Origin: Planctomycetaceae bacterium
Lineage (GTDB): Bacteria > Planctomycetota > UBA1135 > GCA-002686595
Assembly (NCBI GenBank): GCA_016125265.1
Contig: WGMC01000002.1
Location: 92,667 to 156,666 of the forward strand
Direction: 5' to 3'
Length of the DNA: 64,000 bases
Below are positions 8,232-16,985 of this stretch, piece after piece (the stretch's first letter is position 1; each line of letters starts with the position of its first letter). The position numbers were made by a program, and so were the translations under genes. The notes beneath the pieces were generated by a model. It searched no databases and was not told the origin of the DNA. It saw nothing but the letters and a program-made list of their open reading frames with translations.

Positions 8232-10492
8232 TGCCTGCGGGCGTCCGTGGACAGTTGGTGATTGCCGCGGCGGTGTTCGAGCACGAGTTCGCGCAGGTCG
8301 CCCTGGTACTCCATCATCTCTTGGGTGTAGCCCAGTTGGGCCAGGCGCTGGCGCATTTCGCGTTCGTCGGTGACGCCGGACCGGCGCAGCTCGCGCGCGT
8401 CGTGGTCCATCTTGGCGCGCGCGGCCCGCTCCGTTTCGATGTCCCGGGCCGAGCGCTCGACCTGCTCGACGTCGATCGGCATGTGCTCGTTCCACGCGAG
8501 CAGCGCCTCGCGCAGCCGATCGGCCTCGGCCAGCACCTTCTCGCGCAGTTCCGCCTGGCGCTCGCCTTCCTCTGCGGACGCGGCTTCGGCGAACACGATG
8601 CCCTGGAACAGCTCGCGGCGCTGCAGCGGATCCGCTTCGAGGTCGTGGAGGCGGATGCGGCCGGTCCGGTGCTCGAGCGCGAGCGCCCAACCGTCGGGCC
8701 GCACCGCGTAGCGCTCGAGCACGAGCATGCTGCGCTCGTCCTGCACGGCCACGTAGGTCGAGTCCTCGGCGTAGAAGAACTCGCGCGCCCGATCGACTTC
8801 TCCGCGCACGAGTGGCAGCAGGCTGACCCCGTCGACGATGTCGCGCGGCCCGGCAACGGGCGGCAACTCGAGACCCATCGCGTCCATCAACGTCGGGAAG
8901 AGATCGATGCTCTCCACGGTGGCGGAAACCCTCGTGCCCGCGGGAAAGGCCTTCGGCCAGCGCACGAGGAGCGGCACGTGCAGGTTCGAGTTGTACATGT
9001 GGTTGTGCTCCCAACGACCGCCCTCGCCGAAGTCTTCGCCGTGGTCGGAGGTCACAATCACGATCGTGTCGTCGAGCACACCCTGGCGCTCGAGTTCGGC
9101 GAGCAACAGTCCCAGATGGTGGTCGGCCTCGGAGACGCCGCCGAGGTACAGGTGGAAGATCTGACGTTGGTCCTCGGGGGTGAGTTCGTACACACCGCGT
9201 TCGATTGCCTGACGCGTACTCGCGTAGAACGCCGAGATGGGCCCCGTGTAGTTGGGATCGACGTACAGCGAACGAAACGGCTCCGCCGGATCGTAGGGCG
9301 TGTGCGTCGAATAGAGGTGCACGAAGTTCGCGAAACGGCGGTTGCCGTGGTCCGCCATCCAATCGGCCGCCTCCCGGGAAAGGAAGTCCGGATTCAACTT
9401 CTCGCGCACCTTGAACGCCACCGACGGGCCGACCATCACGGAGCGCAGTTGGCTGAAACGGCTGTCGAGCTGCACGAAAGGATGTCCCTTCATCAGCTCC
9501 AGATACCCGTCGAAACCGTCGAGCAGCCCCGAACCGTGGGACAGGGCGCCGGTCATGAACGCAGCTCCAGCGTAGTCGTCCGCGCGCAGGGTCTCGCCAT
9601 CCCTGCGCTTGGCGGACTTGAGGTGGCGCTGCAGCGTTACGTTTTGCTCGAGCCGCTCGCCGGGCAGCATGCGGAGAAGTCCGTGGCGCCGCGGGTACTT
9701 GCCCGTCAGGAACGAACCGAAGCTGGTCCACGTGTACGGCGCCTGCACGAGCGCGCGCTCGAACAACACACCCTCCCTGGCGAGGCGGTCCATGTGCGGT
9801 GTCGACACGTCTCGGTTGCCGTAACAGCCGAGCACGTCCGGCCGCAGGGCGTCGACCATCACGAACAGCACGTTGGGAAGGTCCGCGTTGCGGTCGTTCA
9901 ACGTCCCGCGTGTGGCGGAAGCGCGGCTGTCGACGAAGATCCAGGCGCCGCCCACGACCCAACCCAGTACCAACAGGGCGGGGACCGGCCGCCACCACTT
10001 CGCGGGGAGGCGCGCCGAGACGAACGCGACGGCGAGGGCGACGGTCAGCGCCACGACGGCACACGAACCGAGCACCAACAAGCGCTCCGGCGATTGCACG
10101 GGAAGGCCCGGGTAAAAGCGCTCGCGGGTCCACCAGAACAGCGCCGCACCAAAGGCCCCGGCGAAGAGCGGCGCGAGCACCCAACCGCGCCGACGGGCGA
10201 CCGACCGCGAGCGCAGCCAGGGAGTCGACACGAGCCCGAGCAACGCGCCCAGCAAGGCGAGCGCTGGGCCGTAGTAGAGGCCCGCGCCCAAGATCCCGAG
10301 CAGGAGGTCGAGGGGGGCGACCGGCAAGGTCTCGGTCCAGGCCGACGGCGGGAGGCTCTGGAAGTAGTTCCAGGCGACGGCAGCATCCGCAGCACCGAGG
10401 AGCGCCCCCACCAGCGCCCCCGCACCGGCGCCGCTCCGGAGGCAAGCCCCGGGGGTCGCAGGTTCGGCCGCGTCGTTCGGTATCGAAACCAT
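8228..10492 (-). CDS. Membrane-anchored sulfatase-superfamily enzyme with Thr in the nucleophile position
   Basis: A 754-residue protein with about five N-terminal membrane helices (residues 20-190) and an alkaline-phosphatase/sulfatase fold domain outside. Metal-site elements are visible: D214 in VMVDALRPD, STHTPYDP around H396, and TSDHGE with D483/H484. Where type I sulfatases have C/S-x-P-S-R, this protein reads T254-W-T-S-F before FLTGKYP, so it has no Cys or Ser for formylglycine and probably uses Thr254, as phosphotransferases or phosphodiesterases of the superfamily do. Its place in a glycan locus suggests removal or transfer of a phospho- or sulfo-group on the surface polymer. It ends in a GTGA overlap with the next glycosyltransferase. 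Confidence 0.72.
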   Translation of the reverse strand: MVSIPNDAAEPATPGACLRSGAGAGALVGALLGAADAAVAWNYFQSLPPSAWTETLPVAPLDLLLGILGAGLYYGPALALLGALLGLVSTPWLRSRSVARRRGWVLAPLFAGAFGAALFWWTRERFYPGLPVQSPERLLVLGSCAVVALTVALAVAFVSARLPAKWWRPVPALLVLGWVVGGAWIFVDSRASATRGTLNDRNADLPNVLFVMVDALRPDVLGCYGNRDVSTPHMDRLAREGVLFERALVQAPYTWTSFGSFLTGKYPRRHGLLRMLPGERLEQNVTLQRHLKSAKRRDGETLRADDYAGAAFMTGALSHGSGLLDGFDGYLELMKGHPFVQLDSRFSQLRSVMVGPSVAFKVREKLNPDFLSREAADWMADHGNRRFANFVHLYSTHTPYDPAEPFRSLYVDPNYTGPISAFYASTRQAIERGVYELTPEDQRQIFHLYLGGVSEADHHLGLLLAELERQGVLDDTIVIVTSDHGEDFGEGGRWEHNHMYNSNLHVPLLVRWPKAFPAGTRVSATVESIDLFPTLMDAMGLELPPVAGPRDIVDGVSLLPLVRGEVDRAREFFYAEDSTYVAVQDERSMLVLERYAVRPDGWALALEHRTGRIRLHDLEADPLQRRELFQGIVFAEAASAEEGERQAELREKVLAEADRLREALLAWNEHMPIDVEQVERSARDIETERAARAKMDHDARELRRSGVTDEREMRQRLAQLGYTQEMMEYQGDLRELVLEHRRGNHQLSTDARRQ

Positions 10493-10559
10493 GGGGAAAG
10501 GATACGGGGGGATCGTCCAGGTGGCACGAGCGGATCGCCGGCACGCGGTGGGGCGGCGC

Positions 10560-12428
10560 TCAGGACAGCCGGTAACGCACCGCGTCGGCGGACTCGGAGA
10601 CCTGGGCCGCGGCCGCCGGGACGCGGTAGCCGAGGGAACCTGCGTCCCCGCGGTCGAGGAGTCGCTCCTCCACCTCGAGTCCGTCCCCGTCCACGCGGAA
10701 CGTGCGCTCGAGGCGCGCCCCCGGCACCGGACTGCCGTCGCGCCACGCGAGACCGCCCTCGAGTTGGATCCCGTCCCCGAGCAGGTGCACCGAGGGCGCC
10801 AGGTGGAACGCGCTGGAGCACCGCGGGTGGGCCGGGGCGAGCACGGCACGGGAGAAGACGCGGGCCGGCAGGGCCAACGCGCCGGCCCGTTCGCCGCGCC
10901 GCCAGGCCACCCGCGCGAGCCACAGGGAAAAACGCACCTCCGCGCCGCCGGAGCGCCAACCGCGGACCGGCGACGGCGCTCCGGCGCGCCCGTTCCACTC
11001 GGCCTCCTGGGCGCCGCCCAGGCGGCAGCGTTTCAGGAGTTCCGCCCCGTCCGCGCGGCGCTGCACGCGGATCAGGCCCGCCCCATGGGGGCTGCCGTGG
11101 TGCGCGTTGCAGCCCGGACGCGCGCCGCGCACCCAGGCGACCACGCGGCCGTCCTCCACACGCCCCAACTGGGCGGACGGGAACCAGGTCAGGGAGAGCT
11201 CCATCTCGCCCGTGCCCGGCTCGCGTTCGTCCAGGACGCGCCGCGCCGCTTCGAGGTCGTCGAGGGCGCGCGCGGCCCAGGCGGCGTGGGCCGCCCAGAA
11301 CACCGGGCACTGGTAACTGCGCTCGCGCCCCGGTCCGGGCCGGTGGCTCTGAGGTTTGCCGTCGGCATCGAGGTGCTCGGCCCAGGCGCGGAACGCCCGG
11401 TGGGCGGCCCGCCCGTACGCCGCCGCGCCGAACAGGCGGTGGCCCGCAGCCAGCGCATGCACGTCGAAGGGATGGGACGCAACCTCGTAGTCCGCCCCCC
11501 AGTACCAGGGTTTGGCTTCGACCAACCCGGCCTTGATGCCGTCGACACCTTGCAGCGCCACGAGGAAATCGAGGCCCCGCACCAGCGGCGTGCGGAACAG
11601 CGGATCCGTCGGGACACGCTCGAGGGTCTCGAGCGAATGCAGCAGGAAGCCGGTCACCCGCGACTGGTAGAACGCCGACACGTCCCCGGCTCCGATGTGA
11701 CCGGCACCCCACGCCATCGGATGGTAGGGGTAACTTCCGTCCGGATTCTGGATCGCCTCGAGCACACCAACCGCTTCGATGGCGGCGTGTTCGAGTGTGT
11801 GGTCGGAGCCTTCGCCGAGCCGTCGCTCGAGCCGCGCCGCGGCCGCGAGTCCCGTGAGTCCCCAGGCGCGTTGCGCCGGTATGCCCTTGTCGAGCACCGC
11901 GTAGCGCAGGTACGTGCGCGCGTGCAGGAGGCACGCCGCGGCGAAACGTTCCCGGGTCGGTGCATCCAGGCTGTCGCCGAGGTGCTCGACCAAACTGCCG
12001 AGCGCATCGGCGGCGGCGCCGCCGTCGATCACGCTGTTCGAGCAGTTGAACGGATCGTGCCTGCCCGGTCGGAACGTGTGGCAGGGGCTGGTGCCCTCGC
12101 GCACCAGGTTGGCGACCAGCCGTTCACCCTGTTGCACGGCGGCGCGGGTGAGCAGCTCGTCGGGCGCGCGCCGCGAGAGTTCGAGCGCCAGGATCGCCGT
12201 ACAGGCGCTCTTGCCCGTGTGTTCGACGCCGTGTTCGGGGCACAGGATGCGCCCCTTCGTGTCGACGAGTCCCAACTGCCAGCGCAGGGTGCGCTCGAGT
12301 GGCTCGAGCAGATCGCGGCCCGGCGCCCGCGCCGGACCCCGCTTGGGCGGCTGGGTCGGGAACGGCCGCGGCGCGCCCCTACCCAAGTCGCCGGGCAGCG
12401 GATCGCCGTAGGGATCGGGGCGACTCAC
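10560..12428 (-). CDS. Predicted alpha/alpha-barrel plus beta-sandwich protein, possibly carbohydrate-active
   Basis: A 622-residue protein starting at the GTG at 12428 (GTGA overlap with the GT2 stop). I recognise no named family with certainty. The first 400 residues are helical with repeated H/W/Y-rich helix ends (PYHPMAWG, KPWYWGADYE, CPVFWAAHAAW), as in (alpha/alpha)6 toroids, and the last 200 residues are beta-rich. This order is that of heparinase-like lyases and related hydrolases, but no signal peptide is visible, so it may act in the cytoplasm. The FNCSNSVIDGG segment around residue 165 and the conserved aromatic patches could form the active cleft. Context puts it in glycan assembly or editing. 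Confidence 0.5.
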   Translation of the reverse strand: MSRPDPYGDPLPGDLGRGAPRPFPTQPPKRGPARAPGRDLLEPLERTLRWQLGLVDTKGRILCPEHGVEHTGKSACTAILALELSRRAPDELLTRAAVQQGERLVANLVREGTSPCHTFRPGRHDPFNCSNSVIDGGAAADALGSLVEHLGDSLDAPTRERFAAACLLHARTYLRYAVLDKGIPAQRAWGLTGLAAAARLERRLGEGSDHTLEHAAIEAVGVLEAIQNPDGSYPYHPMAWGAGHIGAGDVSAFYQSRVTGFLLHSLETLERVPTDPLFRTPLVRGLDFLVALQGVDGIKAGLVEAKPWYWGADYEVASHPFDVHALAAGHRLFGAAAYGRAAHRAFRAWAEHLDADGKPQSHRPGPGRERSYQCPVFWAAHAAWAARALDDLEAARRVLDEREPGTGEMELSLTWFPSAQLGRVEDGRVVAWVRGARPGCNAHHGSPHGAGLIRVQRRADGAELLKRCRLGGAQEAEWNGRAGAPSPVRGWRSGGAEVRFSLWLARVAWRRGERAGALALPARVFSRAVLAPAHPRCSSAFHLAPSVHLLGDGIQLEGGLAWRDGSPVPGARLERTFRVDGDGLEVEERLLDRGDAGSLGYRVPAAAAQVSESADAVRYRLS

Positions 12429-13348
12429 GAGGCCAGGTACCCCTTGAGCTGATGGAACATCGGTCCGAGCGGTTCGGCGCCGCGGCCGCGCATCCTCGCC
12501 CAGAGCTGTCGCACGGCGAAGTCGAGGAACGTGAACACCACACAGGCCTTCACCCAGATGCCGGCCAGGGCCCCGTGGTGTTTGCGGTAGTACGCGAGGC
12601 GGTTCTTGTGCCACTCGGGCACGAAGGATCCGAACTGGCGGGTGCTGGCCCCGACGTGGTGCATCACACGCGCCTCGGGCAAGAAGCGTGTACGCCAACC
12701 CGCCGCCAGGAGTCGGCGCGAGAGGTCCACGTCGTTGAAGAAGAGCCAAAGGGTTTCGTCGAACAGCCCCACCTGGTCGAGGGCCGCGCGCCGCACCAGG
12801 AAACAGGCGGCCGGCGGTTGGTCGATGTCGCGCTCGTGTTCGTGGTCGAACGCGCGCTCGAAGTACCGATTGAGCTCGGGGCTCTTCGGGAACCAGCGTT
12901 CGAGAGGCGTCGAGAAGAAGAGCGGTGTCCAGAGGTTCGGGAACGCCTGGCAGGCAAGCTGGGTGCTGCCGTCGCGGTTGATGAGGCGCGGCGCGGCAGC
13001 TCCGTAGCTGGGGTTCGCGGCGAGGTAGTCGAGCAGGATGCGCAGCGCGTCCGGGGCCATCTCCGTGTCCGCGTTCAGGAGCAGGACGTAGGGCTGATCG
13101 CTGCGCCGGATGCCCTGGTTGCAGCCGATCGCGAAGCCCTCGTTGCGCGTGTTGCGCTGCAACTCGACGCTGGGGAACTCGGCAGCGACCATGTCGGCGG
13201 AACCGTCGGCGCTGTGATTGTCGATCACGATCACCTGCGCGGGCACGGCGTCCTGGGCGAACACGTGTTGCAGCGCGATGCGAAGCAATCCCACGGTGTT
13301 CCACGAGGGGATCACCACGCTGACCGGCACGGTCGCGGGTGCGGTCAC
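12425..13348 (-). CDS. Family-2 glycosyltransferase (rhamnosyltransferase-like)
   Basis: A 307-residue GT-A enzyme, start GTG at 13348 overlapping the upstream stop as GTGA. The opening VSVVIPSWNTVGLLRIAL, the VIDNHSADGS motif and the metal-binding NAD variant of DxD in LLLNADTE are those of the WbbL-like branch of GT2. Later motifs FFNDVDLSRRLLAAGWR (the ED/ND-D-L-x-x-R catalytic-base region) and the conserved C-terminal H-H-x-G agree. A C-terminal amphipathic or hydrophobic helix probably holds it at the membrane. It is the only GT2 in a locus of GT4 enzymes and could add a deoxyhexose branch or backbone sugar. Confidence 0.88.
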   Translation of the reverse strand: MTAPATVPVSVVIPSWNTVGLLRIALQHVFAQDAVPAQVIVIDNHSADGSADMVAAEFPSVELQRNTRNEGFAIGCNQGIRRSDQPYVLLLNADTEMAPDALRILLDYLAANPSYGAAAPRLINRDGSTQLACQAFPNLWTPLFFSTPLERWFPKSPELNRYFERAFDHEHERDIDQPPAACFLVRRAALDQVGLFDETLWLFFNDVDLSRRLLAAGWRTRFLPEARVMHHVGASTRQFGSFVPEWHKNRLAYYRKHHGALAGIWVKACVVFTFLDFAVRQLWARMRGRGAEPLGPMFHQLKGYLAS

Positions 13349-14484
13349 GATACGACCTCCTCGGCGCTCGGCAGATGCGCGCCCTGGTCGATGGACCTAG
13401 GATCCCCCGCCATCGCGGACACCAGGCGGCCCATCAACTGGTCGACCTCGTGCTCGCGCGCGACGATCGCACGCAGGCGCTCCGAGAGCGCCCGTTTGTG
13501 CTCCTGCCCGAGGTCGAGAAGGTGCGCCATGCGCCGGGCCAGATCGGCGGCGTCCCCCGCTCTGAAGCTGAACTGCGCCGCATCGGGCCCCAGCGAGCGG
13601 AACACGTGGCCAAACGACTCGTTGCACGAGAGCACCGGCCTCCCGGACGCCATCGCCTCGAGCACGACCTTGTCCACGCTGCCCGTGAAACTCGCATTCA
13701 CGAGCAGGGAGCAGCCCGCGTAGAGCGCGGGCACACGCCGGTAGGACACGGCGCCGTGCTGCACGACGCGGTTCGCAAGTCCCAGGGTCTCGATGCGTTC
13801 GCGCACGCGCTCCCCGTAGGCACCGTCGCCCGCCGCCAGTCCACCGCCCACCAGATCGAGGTACACGTCCCGTCCGCCGTCCACGAGGCGCGCGACAGCG
13901 TCCAGGATCGTCAGCGGATCCTTGGCGGGTGTCACACGCCCCACGGAGAGAATGCGCGGCGGCTGTTTGGGATCGCCGTCGGGCGGCGGCTTGGGACGGA
14001 AGTGCTCGAGGTCGATGCCGTGGCCCGTGACCACCTTCTTCGGTGTGTCGATGCGCAGCGATTCGGGGCTTGCGGTGAAGATCGCCTCGACGAGCCGCTC
14101 GGCCGCGACGAGGCGGCGGTCCACACCTTTGTGCGTGTACCAGAGGAAGTTTCGCGCGCCCACGCGGCGCGCCGGTCCGGCGGCCACCAGGCAATACCGG
14201 GGCACCATGTGGCCCAGCACCGTGTCGAAACCGTCGCGCGAGAAGGCCTCGCCCAAGAAGCGGCGGTAGCGCAGGTAACGCGAGATGGTGCTGGGCCACC
14301 CAGCGCCGCGCCGTCCGACCTCGCGCACGTCGACGTTGGGCGGCAAGTCGCCGATCTCGCCGACGTGCAGCGCGACCACACGCACTCGCTCCGCGTGTTG
14401 CGCCAGCCCGCGCACCCAGCGGCTGACGAAGCCGAGCACCGCGTCGTCGGCGTCGAGCACCTGCGTCAGGAAGAGCAGCTTCAC
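13345..14484 (-). CDS. Family-4 glycosyltransferase
   Basis: A 379-residue GT-B protein starting at the GTG at 14484 (GTGA overlap). MKLLFLTQVLDADDAVLGF is a good first strand. The donor-binding half includes SVGRVTPAKDP, and the segment TGSVDKVVLEAMASGRPVLS, in which the first E of E-x7-E is replaced by T. It is coupled to genes on both sides. The hexapeptide GHGIDLEHF before the linker to domain 2 is typical of GT4 (G-x-D-x-x-x-F). Its donor sugar cannot be inferred. Confidence 0.84.
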   Translation of the reverse strand: MKLLFLTQVLDADDAVLGFVSRWVRGLAQHAERVRVVALHVGEIGDLPPNVDVREVGRRGAGWPSTISRYLRYRRFLGEAFSRDGFDTVLGHMVPRYCLVAAGPARRVGARNFLWYTHKGVDRRLVAAERLVEAIFTASPESLRIDTPKKVVTGHGIDLEHFRPKPPPDGDPKQPPRILSVGRVTPAKDPLTILDAVARLVDGGRDVYLDLVGGGLAAGDGAYGERVRERIETLGLANRVVQHGAVSYRRVPALYAGCSLLVNASFTGSVDKVVLEAMASGRPVLSCNESFGHVFRSLGPDAAQFSFRAGDAADLARRMAHLLDLGQEHKRALSERLRAIVAREHEVDQLMGRLVSAMAGDPRSIDQGAHLPSAEEVVS

Positions 14485-15617
14485 GTGCGCACCGCTTCGC
14501 GCCCGACGAGTTGGTGAAGGCCCCGCGCATACCCCTCGAGCACCTTGGCGTACTCGAAGCGCTCGGCCAAGGCCCGCGCACCGGACGCGTAGCGCCTGCG
14601 CCGCTCCTCGTCGCCGAGCAGTTCCACCAGGCCCTTCGCGATGGCGGGCGCGTCGAACCCGCACAGCACACCGCCCTGTCCGCCGCCGAGCAGTTCCCCC
14701 ATCACACCGACGGGCGTCGACAGCACGGGCGTGCCGGTCGCCATCGCCTCGACGGTGACCCTGGGGCCACCTTCGCACGTGGAAGGGCACACGAGGGCGC
14801 GCGAGCGGCGGTAGATCTCGGCCAGATCCGCCGTGCCATCGACCCACTCGATCCAATCGACGCGCTCCGCGAGTCCCAGCCGCTCTGCCTTCGCGCGGAG
14901 GTCCTTCGCGAGCGGCCCGCGCCCGACGACGGTCAGGTTCAGCTCGAGGCCCTGGCGCCCGACGTCGGCAAGTGCCTCCAGGAGCGCCGCCACGTTCTTG
15001 TTCGAGACGAGGCGCCCCACGAAGACCAGGTCGCGCTCGGGTGTGGCCCCGGCGCGCGGCGCAAACGCCTCGAGGTCGATGTACAGAGACGGCAGGACCA
15101 GGATTTGCTCCTTCGACACGCCCCACGACGCAAGCAACTTCGGCATCTCGCCCGAGTTGACCACCCGGAACGCCGCGGTGCGCGACTTCGCCCAAGCGAC
15201 GTAACGCCGCGCGATCAGCCGGTCGAGCCGTTCCTTCCAATCGACGGCCACGGGATGGCCGGGCACGTGGTGGATCTCCGAGAGGTACGGCACACCGGTG
15301 TTCGCCGAGAGGCGCGCCGCCGCCAGCCCGTTGTAGAACCAGCCGTAGTCGTGGCTGACCATCAGGTCCGGCTTGTGTTCGCCGATCAGCCGTGTGCCCT
15401 CGCGCACGAGCCACTTGCCCATGCCGACGCGCCCCACGGGTGCAGGGTGAAGGTGCACGCGCCGGTGCAGCAGCGACGTGGTCACGGCGCGGTCCGGACG
15501 CGGACAGAGCACATCGATGCGCTCGAACCAGCGCGAGAACTCGACCTGCATCTGGTAGAAGGGACCGTGTTCGCCCACGCTGGACTGGCGGTCGCCGCTG
15601 AGCATCAGGAGCCGCAT
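14481..15617 (-). CDS. Family-4 glycosyltransferase
   Basis: A 378-residue GT-B enzyme; the ATG at 15617 overlaps the preceding gene by 13 nt. The N-terminal domain has a VSHDYGWFYNGL segment and SEIHHVPGHP, and the C-terminal domain has FVGRLVSNKN and EGGPRVTVEAMATGTPVLST with an intact E-x7-E. Its stop overlaps the start of the next glycosyltransferase as GTGA, so three GT4 genes and one GT2 form a translationally coupled block. It is presumably peripheral at the inner membrane, using undecaprenyl-linked acceptor. Confidence 0.86.
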   Translation of the reverse strand: MRLLMLSGDRQSSVGEHGPFYQMQVEFSRWFERIDVLCPRPDRAVTTSLLHRRVHLHPAPVGRVGMGKWLVREGTRLIGEHKPDLMVSHDYGWFYNGLAAARLSANTGVPYLSEIHHVPGHPVAVDWKERLDRLIARRYVAWAKSRTAAFRVVNSGEMPKLLASWGVSKEQILVLPSLYIDLEAFAPRAGATPERDLVFVGRLVSNKNVAALLEALADVGRQGLELNLTVVGRGPLAKDLRAKAERLGLAERVDWIEWVDGTADLAEIYRRSRALVCPSTCEGGPRVTVEAMATGTPVLSTPVGVMGELLGGGQGGVLCGFDAPAIAKGLVELLGDEERRRRYASGARALAERFEYAKVLEGYARGLHQLVGREAVRT

Positions 15618-16795
15618 CGGACCCCCTGCGCGACGTCGCGGTAGAGCTGATCGAGGCGGTCGGCCAGGGCCGCGGCCCCGTGGCGCGCCACCACACGCAC
15701 GCGCGCCCGTTCGCCCATGGCCTCGGCCGCGCGCGGATCCTCGAGCAACTGCGCAAGGGCAAAGGCCAGGCCGTCCACGCCGTCCTTGGGCTCGACGAGC
15801 AGGCCCGTGCGCTCGTGCACGAGCACTTCGTCGACACCGCCGACGGCGAACGCCACGGCGGGGAGCGCCGCGGCGCCAGCTTCGATCAGCGCCACGGGCA
15901 GGCCCTCCGAGCGCGAACTCAGGAGCACCGCGTCCAACTCCGCGTAGAGCGCCGGCATGTCCGTGCGCGCGCCGAGGATGTGCGCCCGCGCGCGGGTGCT
16001 TTCGGGCAACGCGAGCACGGCGCGCTCCAGCCCGCGCCGCTCCCCGCCATCGCCGACGAAGACGAGGTGCAACTTCGGGTACCGGTTGGCGAGCAGCGCA
16101 AACGCGCCGAGGGCCAACTCGGGCTGCTTCACGGGCGCGAGGCGTCCCACCGCGCCGACGAGCACATCGTCGACGGCCGCGCCGAGCTCGCGCCGCAGGG
16201 GCCCCGACGCCGGACCACGCAGCCGCCGCGGTTCGAGGGCCGTGAAGGGCTCGAGGTCCACACCCGGCGGAATCACCTGCAAACGCGCCTCCTCGACCAC
16301 ACCCAGGCGCACGAGGTCCGACGCGGTGGCGTGGGATACGGCGACGATGCGTTGCGTCTCGCGGGCGAGTTTCGTTTCGAGCGCGACGAGTCGGCGCGCG
16401 ACCGCGTCGGGAAAGTACCCCTCGAGCACGTGGCCGTGGAACGTGTGCACCCGCGCCGCCGCCGGCACCGAAGCTGCCGCGCGCCGCCCGATCCAACCCG
16501 CCTTGCTGGCGTGGGTGTGCACCACGTCCGGCGCGAAGGCGACGAGCTCTCGCACGAGCTGCCTACGCGCCATGAGATCCGCGATCGGCGCGACACCCGC
16601 CGACAGGTGCGGGAGGCGCACGATGTCCACGCCAGCGGCGCGTACCGAGTCGAACAAGTCTCCCTCGCCCACCTTGGGATGCCCCGCGAACACACGCAGT
16701 TGGTGGCCCCTGGCCATGAGCAGCGGATCGCTGGCCAGTACCTGGCGCGCCGGTCCGCCCAGGTTCAATCGGGTGAGCACGCGGGCGATGCGCAT
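15605..16795 (-). CDS. Family-4 glycosyltransferase
   Basis: A 396-residue GT-B enzyme starting at the ATG at 16795. It shows the N-terminal LTRLNLGGPARQVL (the glycine-rich acceptor loop), VVHTHASKAGWIGR, IPPGVDLEPF at the domain linker and SEGLPVALIEAGAAALPAVA with E-x7-E. These features match the EpsF/BceB-like GT4 branch. It opens the second half of the locus after a 186-bp spacer that holds the structured repeat A (16899-16985) and a 13-bp hairpin (16851-16899), so it may have its own promoter or depend on read-through past these structures. Confidence 0.88.
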   Translation of the reverse strand: MRIARVLTRLNLGGPARQVLASDPLLMARGHQLRVFAGHPKVGEGDLFDSVRAAGVDIVRLPHLSAGVAPIADLMARRQLVRELVAFAPDVVHTHASKAGWIGRRAAASVPAAARVHTFHGHVLEGYFPDAVARRLVALETKLARETQRIVAVSHATASDLVRLGVVEEARLQVIPPGVDLEPFTALEPRRLRGPASGPLRRELGAAVDDVLVGAVGRLAPVKQPELALGAFALLANRYPKLHLVFVGDGGERRGLERAVLALPESTRARAHILGARTDMPALYAELDAVLLSSRSEGLPVALIEAGAAALPAVAFAVGGVDEVLVHERTGLLVEPKDGVDGLAFALAQLLEDPRAAEAMGERARVRVVARHGAAALADRLDQLYRDVAQGVRCGS

Positions 16796-16850
16796 GGGAC
16801 CCCGGAGAGCATACCAGCCAGGTGCGCTCGAACCGCCGCCGCGGGAGTCT

Positions 16851-16899
16851 CAGAGTGTGGGAAAGAATCGGTCACCGGCAGATGGCTTCCCACACTCTG
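16851..16899. repeat. Perfect 13-bp inverted repeat (long hairpin)
   Basis: The arms CAGAGTGTGGGAA (16851-16863) and TTCCCACACTCTG (16887-16899) are exactly complementary, with a 23-nt loop. The hairpin lies in the spacer upstream of the glycosyltransferase at 15605-16795 and touches the end of repeat element A. There is no T-tract on either side. It could be a terminator or attenuator, a protein-binding site or part of the adjacent mobile-looking element. Confidence 0.6.
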
Positions 16900-16985
16900 C
16901 CGCTCCAACGCCGTCAGGCGATGGGCCAGATGGCACCTGACAGGGCCTTCGCTCGGGCCGAGCGGATTCATTCCCAGCCTGTCAG
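16899..16985 (-). repeat. Dispersed structured intergenic element, copy A
   Basis: This segment is homologous to 45919-46008. Positions 16899-16937 match 45919-45957 at 34 of 39 positions without gaps, including an identical 16-mer at 16915-16930. Beyond it, an outer stem CTGACAGG (16937-16944) / CCTGTCAG (16978-16985) encloses an inner hairpin CGCTCG (16950-16955) / CGAGCG (16959-16964). Copy B has different arms that are again complementary. On the minus strand the element begins at the TGA stop of the DUF5658-like gene, which lies in the stem. Confidence 0.7.

Noticed and set aside
8232..10544. Upstream extension of the glycosyltransferase at 7011-8231 to make a 1177-residue protein
   Set aside because: The extra part is out of frame with the sulfatase-like gene it overlaps and is Arg/Pro-rich without domains. 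The GTGA overlap at 8231 gives a proper GT4 start.
16899..16985. Integron attC site
   Set aside because: The element is stem-like, but it lacks proper GTTRRRY/RYYYAAC core sites, and neither copy borders gene cassettes or an integrase.
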